Shown piece by piece: positions 33,701 through 55,100 of a stretch of 64,000 bases of DNA; positions within the stretch are counted from its first letter, which is position 1; each line of letters starts with the position of its first letter. The stretch covers positions 2,108,001 through 2,172,000 of the forward strand of contig OX442321.1 in assembly GCA_949358305.1 (NCBI GenBank). The letters are read 5' to 3'. Position numbers and translations under genes: made by a program. This stretch comes from Strigamia acuminata. Lineage: Eukaryota > Arthropoda > Chilopoda > Geophilomorpha > Linotaeniidae. The notes under the pieces are model-generated. The model saw only the letters and a program-made list of their open reading frames with translations, made no database searches and was not told the origin of the DNA.

Positions 33701-33914
33701 GTGACAAACCTGGTCGAAAATAGGACGATTAGGGATTGAATTGGTGTCGGAAAACGGGATACTTACTCGAATCATCGTCGCCGAATTCACGTTTCATTCC
33801 GCTCGAATTATTCATGTAGCTCGGTTTCAACAAAGAGCCTCCTGGTACGGGTCCCGGTTTAGCAAGCGCCGGATTTAGGCGACCTAGTGGTGTGCTGTTT
33901 GCACCTGTAGCCAT
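27746..33914 (-). CDS. SF1: Splicing factor 1 / branchpoint-binding protein
   Basis: Nine in-phase exons: 33767-33914, 33560-33709, 33065-33140, 30559-30711, 29856-29976, 29649-29801, 29287-29592, 29077-29226, 27746-28282; 597 residues. It binds the intron branchpoint during early spliceosome assembly. Visible parts: a U2AF-ligand motif with [11 protein letters not shown]; the SPSP site in [17 protein letters not shown]; a KH-QUA2 domain (about 175-300) with the [16 protein letters not shown] loop and [18 protein letters not shown]; two zinc knuckles starting near 308 ([14 protein letters not shown]) and 333 ([14 protein letters not shown]); then [11 protein letters not shown] and a Pro-rich tail ending in a run of prolines. 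The start ATG at 33914 fits family N-termini ([11 protein letters not shown]). Introns 3 and 8 are long or repeat-filled. Confidence 0.96.
28290..28990. repeat. Minisatellite, 30 bp unit with 60 bp alternation (SF1 intron 8)
   Basis: Very regular copies of aattgtaatttttcaagata followed by ata/aaattgagaa or aaattgaaag. The two versions often alternate, giving a 60 bp superunit. The first base of the array is only about 8 bp from the exon 9 acceptor. Confidence 0.97.
30060..30480. repeat. Minisatellite, about 30 bp unit (tagacatatttaattgcaaa)
   Basis: Tandem copies with the unit continuing aatagtcttttt lie in the SF1 intron between exons 30559 and 29976. Confidence 0.88.
30712..33064 (-). other. 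2.35 kb SF1 intron 3, no exon seen
   Basis: AT-rich with long A and T runs (around 30760 and 32970). Reads across on both strands give no recognisable exon. The 31450-32600 part is less repetitive than other introns here and might hold regulatory or alternative-exon sequence, but nothing specific supports that. Confidence 0.5.
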
Positions 33915-34371
33915 TCACTAATTTACTACAAACCTCTATTTTTGCAAATTTTATGCTTTAGAATGTGCGAAAACATACAATGAACGACATGACTTACCAA
34001 CTGCGTGCGTGACGACTTGGAACAAAATGGATGCCAACCGCAGCGTCAGTGTGACGAAGTTGATGACCGGACCGGTCGCGACCGGGTGGAAGTCAAACTA
34101 ACCCTGGTGGTGATTTATTTCATTTTTTTAAATCGAAACTATATTAAATTACAATATTATAAAATAAAAAATAAAATGATAAATTAATTCTTGAAAATCT
34201 GTTCAAAGACGCGAGATATTTCGTATTCAATGTCGTTTTGTGGAAAAGATTAGATAAATTCGTATTAAATTGCAATTTTAAACAGTAATCAAAATAGTTC
34301 ACAAAATGCTTATTTTATATTTTATAAACTCTTAAGACGTTTGTGTGTGCACGTTAAAGGAAGAAATAATT
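33915..34371. promoter_or_regulatory. Putative bidirectional promoter, SF1 and mosaic protease
   Basis: The two genes diverge from start codons 457 bp apart. The SF1-proximal 100-150 bp are richer in C and G (aaccgcagcgtcagtgtgac region) and the protease side is AT-rich. No TATA box is certain. Confidence 0.45.
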
Positions 34372-43486
<9,115 letters not shown>

Positions 43487-43513
43487 TTTACGTTAAATTC
43501 ATCTAAACACTCT

Positions 43514-43519
43514 AATAAA
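43514..43519 (+). terminator. Candidate poly(A) signal of the protease gene
   Basis: AATAAA 28 bp after the TGA stop. It is the first such hexamer downstream of the last exon. Confidence 0.5.
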
Positions 43520-44770
43520 TTAAATTAAACTGTAAAAAAATAATAAAAAAATAATAAATAATAAAAATAATTTGCATTTCGTGAATTAAAAAAATTAAAT
43601 TCGGATTTAATTCAATTTTTTTCCATTTCACGGCGAATTTCGAAAGGAAATGTATTAATGTTGACATATCTGATCAGCAAAATAAAGAGGAGGATCTGAG
43701 CTTTAAAAATTACAAGTTTCATGTTTTATGATGGCATTATTTCTGCTCGAGAGCATAACTCACAAGTTGTGCATTAAATAAATTAAAATGCCACTTGAAT
43801 TCGAGATACACAGTTCAGCTTTAACGGCCAAACTTGAGACTTCCAGAATGCATCTAAATTATCATGTCGTAAAGATCAAAAGTTCGTAACCCCTTTTCCA
43901 AAATGATATCAGATTAGCATACAAAGTGAATAATAACCAAACAACTCCAAAATTGTGATAATTAGAAAACTAACCTAAAGTATTCCCGTTTTGCCGCGGC
44001 ACGATGCAGGGCCTAGTCCCGAATTAAGTGCCGCACTGAAAAACACTGGAAAAATCGATCAAATTGTTAAAAATCAAGCAAATAAATCACGAATGAGTTG
44101 TTTGATCTCTGTAATATGTCAAAAAATTGTGCTCAACTCACCAAGAAACGTCAGAAACGACGTTCGACGCCATCAACTTGAAAATTAAGTCACTTCGCCT
44201 TCTCGCCTGTAATTTAACTTTAAAATAAAACTCGTAAAAGTTGTTTGTTTAAGTGTCATTGTTATTACTGCAGCCGTTTTGTAAATTCCAGCTCCAGGCC
44301 CAAAGAATTAAAGCCGACATGATAATCGCGCTTGAAATTTGCATTCTCTCTTCAAAAAACATCTTTCAAACGACATTGGCTTCCAATATGGCGTTTAAAA
44401 CATTTTATATCCACTGTCCGCGCCTGCGATGTCAATTTCGAATAGCAGCTGCCCCGTTTTAATTAAACAGGACGAGCGAATGGGCTGAACGGTGCTTTAT
44501 TATGCAATTTGTAGTGCATTATACTCGAATCTGCTCCGATGCAGACTTACAATAATCAGCTTACGGTGCTATGGCAATAAAGAGTAACAACAAATAAATG
44601 CGGCAACGAATGGTCATTTCCCGGTGACCAGAACTCGGACAAAAACATCTGAATTATTAAAAACACCGTAATTAACACTGATTAATTTTTTTTTAATTAT
44701 TTACTGACATTTTAAAATTTAAAATCCAATTCCATTATTTTTATGAAATACACACTTAGAATTATTTCTG
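43520..44770. other. Spacer, nothing recognised
   Basis: Largely unique, AT-rich sequence between the protease and the array at 44.8 kb. Small open frames (for example 43991-44188) have no family signature, splice logic or codon bias. Confidence 0.5.
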
Positions 44771-45380
44771 GAATCATCCGGAGTGGATTTAAGGTCATCA
44801 GAAGAGAAGGGCCCCCGAATTAAAAAAAAAAAACATTTTCCCTCAAATAAATATCAAAAACATTTTTTTCTTGATTTTTTTTTATTTTTCCTTCAACGAG
44901 GGCCCCCAAAAAGTTGCGAGAAAGGCCCAATCCGGCTACGGGGCCCCCGATTTAAAAAAAATAAATAAATTTCCCTCAAGAAAAATCTAAAATAATTTTT
45001 TCTGGATTTTTTTTCAACAAGGGCCCCCGTCGTCTTCGGGGCCCCCGATTTAAAAAAAAAATCCCTCAAAAAATACAAGAATCATTTTTTCTGGATTTTT
45101 TTTTACGAGAGCCCCCAAAAAAGCTGCGAAAAAGGCCCAATCCGCCGTCTTCGCGGCCCCCGATTTAAAAAAAAAAAAAAAAAAACTTCAAAAAATATCT
45201 AAAATCATTTTTTCTGGATTTTTTGAACGAAGGCCTCCCAAAAAATTGCGAGAGGGGCCCACCCGGCTTCAAAGCCCCCAATAACCAAAAAAAAAAATTT
45301 CCTTCAAACAACCGTTTAAACATTTTTAAAAAAAAATTTCTTTAATAAATAAATGATCCCACAAACCATAAATCCGCCTC
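44771..45380. mobile_element. Array-carrying element with G/C-block minisatellite
   Basis: Begins atccggagtggatttaaggt and ends ccataaatccgcctctg, imperfect inverted ends around GGATTTA. Inside are about five units of roughly 85 bp made of gggcccccgatttaaaaaaa, an A/T-rich core (ttttttctggattttttt) and gggccccc. The end motif is shared with the element at 37940. Confidence 0.65.
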
Positions 45381-45921
45381 TGAAAAAACCATAATCGACT
45401 TTCCAAGAATTCCACTCTTTTAAGAAAACATCGCGTGCATTAAATCCCCACACAAAATCCTCATCAAGCAATTCGTGGAAAGCGTGAATCACCACAACAG
45501 AAAAACCGCTCAAAAATCGTTACCAAAAACTGGCCATTCGCCAACAACCCAAACCAAACCTCCAACCTCCAAAAACCACCCAAAACCCAACACCACCTCA
45601 CCTTTAAACCCCAAACAAACCCCAAACAAACCCCTTCATCACCACCAAACTCCAAACTCCGCACATACGATGCCAAATCCTTTTATTCTTCAAATAATCC
45701 GCAACGGAAACAAAGCGCACAAAATGAAAATTCGCTGATTGAAATATGTACACAAAATAAACTTCTCGTTTCTAAATCGAGACCAAAAAACAACAAAAAA
45801 ACAAAAAACATTTTCTCACAGTAGTTTTAAAATATATTTTCCAAAATAATATTAAGGTCATCGTCCTTAATCCCACCCATTGGCTCGGTTCACCAACCGC
45901 CGACCAACTTCTCACTCACTG

Positions 45922-48612
45922 TCAACACTTGTCCTTCGTCGTCACGTACACGGGCTCATAACTCAGCGTCTGTCCCTTCTGGCGACTCACTTGCACCTCA
46001 AACGCGTACCTGGTCCCCGAACCCAGTCCCGTCACCACCTCGCTCACGTACCCCCGCGTTCTCTGCTTGTTGTTCTTCCTGTAGCGTCGACACGAGTGTT
46101 TCTCGTTCCTCTTCGGAATGTCGTCCGTGTTGCACCAATTCTGCTTACTGAACAGTTTTTTCGCGTCCTTGCGCTTGTACAAGCAGTACACGGACTTGTC
46201 GTCGGGCGCCGCCCAGCGCAGCTTCACGCTGCTGCACGTGACCGACTGCGGCCACACGTTCACCTCGTCCCTCATCTCCGGAAACGGGTCCTTCTTCGGA
46301 CGTCGCGTGGCCATTATCTTCAGGCTCTGCGTCTGCTTGCCGTCGCCCGTCACGTGCACGCGCACCGACTCGTCCTCCGACACGTTCGCCAGCTTGAACC
46401 GCGTCAGATGGTTCACGCTCGTCGTGGCCACCAAGTGGGCGCCCCGGTGCAACTCGACGGTCAAGTGGCCGAAGCACGGGAGCAGCGCGAGCACCACTTG
46501 CGGGCACTTGACGCCGGGGGAATACTGGAACGTGGCCGCCGCGCCCCGTCGGTGTCGCAGGGAGACCTGGATGACTTGTCGTTCGGGCAGCGTGACCGAA
46601 TGTCCGGCGCCGTCCGTCACGAAGTTCATGGGCTTGTAGGCGCTGCTGCGATTGGTCGCCGGGTTCACGGCGTACACGTCGACGAAGTAGGGAGTCGCGG
46701 GCTGCAAGTCGGTCAGCGTGATCCACGTGCGACGTCCGACGCACGTCAAAACCACGTCCGAACTGTTTGGTTTGGGTTTGCGTTTGTCCGGTTTGGATTT
46801 CGACGTCTTTTTCTCCCACTGGAAGCCGAAGCCGGCGTACTGGGGCATCGGGGGCGGGTGGGGGTCGCTGGATTTGTCGTTCTCGAGGGTGCACATTGAG
46901 CGGAAGCTGCGCCGCGTGTTGTGCGCGACGCAGTATTCGACTGCTTGGCCCCATTTGGCTTCGGACGGGCTCGCTTTCCACGCGATGGTGATGCCGTCGC
47001 TGTTCTTTTGGACTACCTCGACCCGAGATGAAGCCACTTCCGGGTAGGACATTTCAACGTCCGGTGAGGAAGTGGCGTAGAATTTGGCGGAGGAATGGCG
47101 GTCGCGCGAGGTTACTTCGAGGATGAAGAGACCCGAGCGGAACTCGCGGGAAACGAAGCTCATCATTTCGTTGCTCGTGACGGACTGGAGAAGACGTTTG
47201 CTTCTCTTCGGGCGGCGAAGCAAGTCGCGTTGTTGACTTAAGGGATCGTCTAGAAATTAGGATTTCCAAAGTTAATTAAGACCAAATAGATTGAGTCTTT
47301 TTTTTTTTTTAGAATAAATAATTCCGTAAAGTGGGAATTCAAACATTTACACTTTAGTAGGAAAAGTTGTAATTTTGGGGTAAATTTTGTAATTTTGGAG
47401 TAAATTTTGTAATTTAATGTGAGGATTATTAATTAAGTGAGAAGATTTGTAATTTAGTGTGAAAATTTGAACATATTGAAAAAAATGTGAATTTTATGTA
47501 AAAATGTGAAATTTGGTGCAAAAATGTGAAATTTGGTGCAAAAATGTGAAATTTGGTGCAAAAATTTGTAATTTGATAAAAAAAATTGTAATTTGATAAA
47601 AAAATTGTAATTTGATAAAAAAAATTGTAATTTGATAAAATAAAATTGTAATTTGATTAAAAGAAATAGTAATTTAGTGCAAAAATATATAAAATTTGGT
47701 AAAAAAAAATGTGAAATTTGATGAGAAAATTGAAATTTGGTGAACAAATTTGAACTTTGGTGCAAAAATGTAAAATTTGGTGCAAAAATTTGTAATTTGA
47801 TAAAAAAAAATAATTGTAATTTGATTTAAAAAAAATAGTAATTTAGTGCAAAAAATATAAAATTTGGTGTGCAAAAATTTAAGCAAAAATTTGAACTTTG
47901 GTGAAAAAATTTGAAATTTGTGCAAAAATTTGTAATTTGATAATAAAAAAATGTATTTTGAATTAAAAAAAATATAATTTGAATAAAAAAAAATGTAATT
48001 TGAATAAAAAAAATGTAATTTGAATAAAAAAAAATATAATTTGAATAAAAAAAATAATGATTTTGATAAAAAAAATGTAATTTATGCAAAAAAATGTAAT
48101 TTACTGCAAAACAAACAACCTAGTTCAAAAACGAATAATTTTTCTTCATAAATAATCATTTTAAAAAAAAAACTCGTAATGTTTACACCACCGAAGTATT
48201 GCAGCGAAGCTTACCGGTATTTTTATTTTCGTTTTGAAATTTCTGGTAACGAAAAAAGATTTTCCATTGTAGCGTTGACGAACACGGTGTAAGCGCAAAA
48301 TAGATGGGTTTTTTCGATTTCTCCACCACAAAAAAAAACCTAAAATTACAAAACAAAAAAAAAATAAATAAAAAACAAAAACAAAACAAAAACACTACAA
48401 AACCCAATTAAAATCCAAAAAATTAAATACCTCTTAGTGTCATTTTTCATTAAATAAACAGTCACTTCGCTCGCATCTGGCAACACTTTGGTATCGTGAA
48501 ACAACACGTCGGATGGAATATCAAACGTGAACGCATCATCATCTTTCTCAGGCAAATGTTGACTAGGAGTGACGTCAGCCAAAGCCACCAGTAACAACAT
48601 CAAAGAAATCAT
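45922..48612 (-). CDS. NDNF: NDNF/nord-like secreted protein
   Basis: Three in-phase exons: 48431-48612, 48215-48339, 45922-47249; 544 residues (vertebrate NDNF about 568). A signal peptide (MISLMLLLVALADVTPS) leads into LFHDTKVLPDASEVTVYLMK and the spliced junction KRFFFVVEKSKKPIYFALTP, the start of the conserved NDNF domain. The large exon holds fibronectin-III-like parts with VEYCVAHNTRRSFRSMC, CVGRRTWITLTDLQPATPYF, LKIMATRRPKKDPFPE and a Cys-containing end (VYVTTKDKC). NDNF proteins are secreted, glycosylated signalling modulators; fly nord modulates BMP/Hedgehog signals. The ATG at 48612 lies just after a likely 5' UTR acceptor (TTAG|GTAACG). The last exon is strikingly GC-rich relative to its surroundings. 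An 0.8 kb minisatellite fills intron 2. Confidence 0.93.
47340..48130. repeat. Minisatellite, about 17-21 bp units (aaaatgtgaaatttggtgca)
   Basis: Several related unit types follow each other: aaatttggtgcaaaaatgtg, then aattgtaatttgataaaaa, then atgtaatttgaataaaaaa. All are tandem within NDNF intron 2 (47250-48214). Confidence 0.9.
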
Positions 48613-51600
48613 AATGGCTTCGTTACCTAACACCAAAATCGAACAAAAATCGAACAAAAATAAATAAATCAATTTTTTTTTAAAAAATCAACATAAAATT
48701 GAAACAATTTTCATCTCATTTAACCATTTAACATTCCAGTTATCTTCCTACACTAACATTTAAACATCTTAAACGCTTTATTATCCTCGTTTTAATAAAA
48801 TACTTAATTCTCTCTATTGCGCATGCTCGAGGCCACAGTTGATTACCATTAATCAACATAATCGAGTGTTTTGTAATCGCTTTGACTTTTATGCACACGA
48901 TCATCCATTTTTCTTTTTGTCATTTCAATCTAGAAAATTTACGGCCGCGTCACTTTGACCAACACAAAATAATAAATTTAAAAAAATATATATATATAAA
49001 TAAAAAAAAATAAAAAATAAGCTCATAAAACCGAAATTAATAATAAATCTTGCGAAATTCTTAAAATCCCATCCCACAACTGATAGGTTTTGCCAACATT
49101 TCACCTTGAGCGCGTACACGTGCTAAAGTGTCATCCAAAACGCGCAAAAAAAATCCAAACCCAGAAAAGAAAGAGATAAATTGCCCAAGTAATTTAAGCC
49201 CCCCCATCAACCTCCGAGACAAAACAATTTTAAAAAACCCAAAAAAACCAAAAAAACCAAAAAAAAACCAAAAAAAACCCAAAAACCACAAAAAACCCCA
49301 AAAAAACCCCAAAAAAATAAATAAAAAAACCAAAAAAAACAACAAAAAAACCAAAAAAACCAAAAAAACCAAAAAAAACCAAAAAAAACCCAAAAAACCC
49401 ACCAGAAAAATCCACACTCCCAACCAAATAAAAACCCATAAACAATAAAACCCAAATAATCCCCAAAACTGCGTCCATATGTCGCAACTAAACCCAACCA
49501 CGCGCATCCTTGGCAGAAAACCAAAAAATTTATGGAGCAGACTCAAAAAAAAAAGAAAAAGAAAAAGAGCCACGAAGACCATACACAGACGCAAATCTCA
49601 AAACCTATTGGAATTTCTCCCGATCCTTGGCAAATATTCAACGGGCGCAATTTGTCCAAACCTTAATTGAGTCGCAGTCCAATCTCAACAACAAGGCCGA
49701 GCGAAAGTGGCCGGAAATCTCCGTTTCGTCACGGATCCATAAACAAATGAACGGTAGGGTGCAATGAACTGCAACCAAAACACGACAAGTCAAAAATGTG
49801 TCTCCATCTCTTCTCCCCTCGCCAGTTGAACCGTTCCGAGCGAAACGCCGACTTTTCTCGCACACTAACGCTAATTAATCGCACTTATTCCTCGCTTCTT
49901 CTCCCTCAACCGACGCAAAAACGCGCTACGCTCTCGCCTACTAACCCACTTCTCCTTCCAAGCGTGCAACAATAACATTCAAACTTGAAACTCATCCAAA
50001 AACAATTTCCCTTTCACAAATATCAATTTTGAATAAATCCTCCACCTTTTTCTATCCGATTTGCGTCGTTTAATTACCAATAAACCGTCTCCCACGCCAT
50101 ATTTGTGACATTACAAAAGGTCGTAAAAATTAAATAAATCTCAAAATAATAAAAATTAATTTTTTTTTTTTTAAATTTTTTTTTAGTGTTCGTGACCCCC
50201 AAACAGTATGAAACAACCATCCTTTGTTGATTCGCGAACCTGTATTGAGATTATTCGCCGCTTTTTATGATAAACAGGCGCAAACTTGACAGGGAAAAAG
50301 ACAAGAGACAGCGGGCAGCCATTTTGAATGGGGCTGTTTACACTCGAGTAAAAACTAATAAACCTGTTCGCAGTGTAAATCATTCTTCGAATTCAACTCG
50401 TCATTGTTTACAACCGTTTGCAACCGAAAAACCCAACAATGGCGTTTATTATTTCCTATTTTACAAAATTCCACACACGCACCGTGATCCTTTCTTTGTC
50501 GAAAAGCTTTTGCCCGACACCCCCAACACGTTGACACCCGACACTCGAAAATCTCTCGATCCGCAGCCCCACTTCCGTCGCCATGGAAACGGACAATCTC
50601 GGAACGAAAACAACGTTCCGTGTTTGTTTTAACTTTGGAGTGGGGGCAGAAAAGGAGCAAAAAGCGCGAGAAAAAGCGGGAAAACGCGAGGAAATTGTGT
50701 CGGGAGTTGTTTGGAAATTGGAGGGAGTTAATTAAAAGGTGTAATCTTTTCATCTCGTCGACTTACCTGGGCAGGATGGAGGAACGCGGTGCCCGGCGGC
50801 ACAGGTCGCGTGCGTTTGGAAGCTTCCGTGCGCGTGGCTGGTTTGCTTGTCGCTCGCGGGACGGCACAGGGGTTCGTGGAATAGACCACGTGACTTGACA
50901 TTCAATCCGAACGAGGGTGGCGCGGCCCCCGTTATAAGGACGAGGCAGATTCGAGAGGGGAATACAAGGAGAATGGTTGCAGTTTTTTTTTTTTTTTTTG
51001 GTGTAGAAAAACAAGCCCACCCACGCGGAGGTAGCGAGCCTGGTGACAAAAAATAAAAGGAATTAGTCGATTTGTATTTGGAAAATAAAAATTGTAAAAC
51101 AAAAAATTTTTTTTAAATAAAAAAATTATAATTATTTTTTTTTTGGTGAATTGAGCGATTTTATTGGGTTGTTTTGCAATATCCGCTAGGTGGCGTCATT
51201 AGAAATTGTTTTACGGGCCGGGGAAATTAATTTCCGTCAAGAAAAGCCATAAAATTAAAGATTTTTTGAAATTAATTTTTGTTTTGTTTCGGTTTTGATG
51301 AAAATTTATCGTAAAAGTGATTATAAAAGTGCTAATAAAGAATTTCATCACTTTTATTTCAATTGGAAATCCAATTAAAACAAATAAAACGAATACGTAA
51401 AAATGTCTGATTTTACAAAATGGCGCGCGGAAATTTTTTTTTTTAAAAAATAATAAAACAATTTGAAGAAAAATAAATAAAAGCGTGAAGTTTTCGACTC
51501 AAAAACCCAGTTTTTGTTTTTCTCAAATTTTCTAGACTTCGTTTCGCCGAATATAAATAAAAACAAAAGGACACAAGGACGAATCCACTCTATTTTTATT

Positions 51601-52133
51601 AATGCAATAAAGGGAGGGTGAGAGTGGAAATTCTTTTGCGGTCAACATACCCCTCTCCACCCCTTGTTTGCTCTATTCAAATGAGGCGGAGGGTCAGACA
51701 CGCGCCCGCCCACGCACAACGCGCAACATACTTCGCAATCCAGCGCGTTAATTACGCGCAAAAAATAAACTCAAAAGAAAACGCAAAAACGCAAAAACTA
51801 AAAAAAAAATAAAAAAAATTGCAAAAAAATTGCAAAAAAATTGCAAAAAAATGCAAAAAACTGCAAAAAGTTGCAAAAACTGCAAGAAAACTGCAAAAAT
51901 TTGCAAAAAATGTAAGAAAACTACAAAAAAACTGCAAAAAACTGCAAAAACTGCAAAAAAAACTGCAAAAAACTGCAAAAATTTGCAAAAAATGCAAGAA
52001 AACTGCAAAAAAAACTGCAAAAACTGCAAAATACTCACGAAAAAACCCCAAAAAACTCGAAAATAAATTTTCAAAAATAAAAAACTGAAAGAAAACGTTT
52101 GAAAAATCATTCAAGAGTAATCATAGAGACCTT
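48613..52133. other. NDNF upstream region and spacer to the Dok gene
   Basis: No coding exon recognised. Contents: a purine-rich AAAAACC repeat (about 49240-49410), GC-richer islands at 49600-49800 and 50500-50930 that could hold NDNF promoter or 5' UTR exons, and a gcaaaaaactgcaaaaa repeat at about 51790-52070. An open frame at 49510-49767 (plus) lacks an ATG at its head and any family match. Confidence 0.45.
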
Positions 52134-52139
52134 TTTATT
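52134..52139 (-). terminator. Candidate poly(A) signal of the Dok-like gene
   Basis: Minus-strand AATAAA begins 22 bases beyond the TGA stop at 52161-52163. This would give a very short 3' UTR. Confidence 0.45.
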
Positions 52140-52160
52140 GCGTCGTAACTATGAGGCACT

Positions 52161-55100
52161 TCACGAAACGGAAGTAGATTGGCCAATTTCGGAACACTCC
52201 TTCATGGGTGAGACTCGGGCTGGCGTGTCCTCCACGCAAGTACGCACGCCCGAAGTCGGGTGCGGACGTCGCTCGGTGCTCACTCGTGGAATCGAAAGGT
52301 TACCAAGTGCCAACGGTGTCGTCCATTCCACCTTCGGGGGCGACGTGCGACGTGTTTGAGTATTTTCGGGTGTGGGCGTCATAGGGGTCCACGACTTCCG
52401 TCCGGAAATGATTGTGTGCTCCGGTCGGGGCAGCGGCGCTGGCGGTCTACGCCTACCCGCAACAGGCGATGTCCCTTTCGAGGTTTCTGAACTCGATTTG
52501 CCTTCCATCGATTGTTTATTTAGATCTGAGAGAGAAAATAAAACACAAGTATCAACATAGGGGACAATCAAAATGACCTCTTCGTCTTTGCGCAACTTTT
52601 CCATTAGCAAATTCTATCAAACTCATTTACGAGCTCACTTTTATTTACATTTTTCACGTTTTTGCCTCGCAATGACTTTGCAGTCGAGTGCTCCTCCTGT
52701 TGACGTTTGACAACCCGAAAAACATGGTGGGAGAGGATAATAAATTGCTCGTTGCATACAAAGCAGGATTAAGACCTTCGGGAGCCCAAAATATTAAAAT
52801 CTCATAAAATTTTGGCGCCCTCATGTGCAAGTAATATACTTTTATACCTTTACACCAAGATAGAAAATAATAACAGTCCAAGATTTAACCTAAAACATGG
52901 CAGACTGCTTCTGCCTCTTCCATTTCTCGAACGGAAGTGAAAGTCCTTTATTGTTCATTACCTGGCCAAACATATGGAAGCTGCACGATGCTTTAAGCAT
53001 AATGTATCCGCATGATGCTTTACACATTGTATTTGGCAACAATACAATAAGGGGTTTCATTAAATGAGCGATTATTGTGATTAGTTGATTATTGCAATAA
53101 ACGTAATCACTCAATTATTGAGGGCCCAACAAAAATCTGATTATGTGATTATTGCTCCGATGGACCGAATTGTTTAAATTGAAATCGAAAGTCGTTGGAA
53201 TTGTTTAAAAAAAGTTTCTACAAATAGTAATTGCAACTATACTCTTTTTGCACTCAAGAGGAGCCCTGGAAGCTGGGCTCCCATTGGCCCTATTTAATTA
53301 CTCAGAACTGCAGTTGAACTACTGCTACTAGGAAAAGTAGTTCCTTATAATTTTTAGTCTATTCGTGAATAATTATGGTTGAAATGATCTACATTGATTG
53401 TTATTATGTAATAAAATGTTTTTTCTATCTTTGAAATAAGGTTTTATGTTTTTTTTAGTTAAAACGAATTTCTTTTCATTTTATTGCTTGCTGTGTCTGG
53501 AGAGCACATGTTATTTTAGCCGATCTATTACAATGTCTGTACGCCATCACAAGTCTGGTGTTTTGGGTCTTCTTTTTGTATCAGTACTCAAGTGAAATGG
53601 CTTGGCCAATGGGAGCCCAGCTTCCAGGGCTCCTCTTGAGTGCGGAAAGAGTATACCTAACTAGTTTCACGTGTTCAGTTTAATCTAAACTGAGCAGACT
53701 TTGTTATACCGGTATTATGACCTTGTGTAGTTGAAGCGGGTCTGGCACCGCCATGATGGTTTCAGATGAGAGAGCACTTAAGCTTATAATAGGCTCAAGT
53801 CAGCAGAAAATCATGATTTGGGGTGATTACTTGATTAGTTGCTTATTTGCTTATTTGATGAAATGATTATTCTTGGGATTGGTTGAATCCAGCCACATGA
53901 CACATCAACTAATCGACTAATCAAAGTAGTCAAAGTAATCAACTAATCGCTCATTTAATGAAACCCCTTACTATAATGCAAATCTCTAGCTGCTCAAACC
54001 TGCACAATTCCTTGTGGTGAAAATACACCACATATACCAATCCAAAATATAAGCAATACTAAACCGTAAAGTGAAACAAAACTATTGTACAGGGTGTTTC
54101 CGAAGTCTTTAGACACTGTGAAAATCAAGGCGCTCGGTTTTGCTGAATGAACATAAACAATCTTTAATCTCCTTTGCATTCACTGCTAAATACAATGTCA
54201 GTCATTGGTACACAAGAACGTCGCTCGGCAACACTAGCGACGTCAATTGCAATAAACTCATTTACAATAATATTAACAACGATTTTGCCTTTCTTTTTAA
54301 ACGCACATTACCCACAAACACTTGAAAATTTTATACTCGCTAAAATTAGGTGGTAACAAAATTAAGTTATTATTAAAGTGCATCCACGTTAAGATAGAAA
54401 ATAACGTTTATTTTTGTACGCTTTCACTTTATTTATATTTCAAAAGTTTTCTCCTACTTTTTCTTGGAACAGACGCTGTAAGTACGTGCAAATTTCGCTT
54501 AATGTTTAATACAAGGCGTGCTTACACTTTTACATTAATTTACTAAACAATTAATTTGCATGAGCTGTAAAAGAAAATCCTGCGCGTTTAACACCAAAAA
54601 TTAGTTTCCGTTCGTGGAACTAATTATTTTACTTCCGCGAAAGTTTCTTTTCAAGCCACCTTAAATTCCATTCAATGAAACCAATTCCAACAATAATTTT
54701 CTGCGTTAAATTAAAAAAAAAAACCTTAATTCCGACATATCACGTCCCAATTACCAATAATCACCATTCTATCCCCATTAAATAGAGTGCGTGTAAACAG
54801 AAACCACTTTCCCAATTAGATTCACAATTCCCTTTGTTGCCACGTCGTAAAAACTCTCATTTGGTCATTCAATATCAATATTAAAACCCCCAAATTACTC
54901 CACGACACCCCATAAACTCCAAAAATACACTTCCATCGTCTTAAATCAATAAAAACTAATACCAAGCACCGAATTCCTTACAACAACAAGACGTTGCGCG
55001 TCAATGTCAATCTATTCTTCCTTCACTTTCCCGCTCTATAAATAACCGCACAATTCTCCCATCAACCTTCACGGATGGAGAAACGCTATCTGGTGCTCTT

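Noticed and set aside
45880-46899. 339-codon plus-strand open frame opposite the NDNF last exon
   Set aside because: Arg/His/Val-rich anti-sense frame produced by high GC3. The minus frame has clear NDNF motifs over its whole length.
49510-49767. 85-codon plus-strand frame resembling a soluble protein (ends RKWPEISVSSRIHKQMNGRVQ)
   Set aside because: Begins with TTG, has no upstream exon or splice logic, and matches no family I know. Kept only as a note in the spacer entry.
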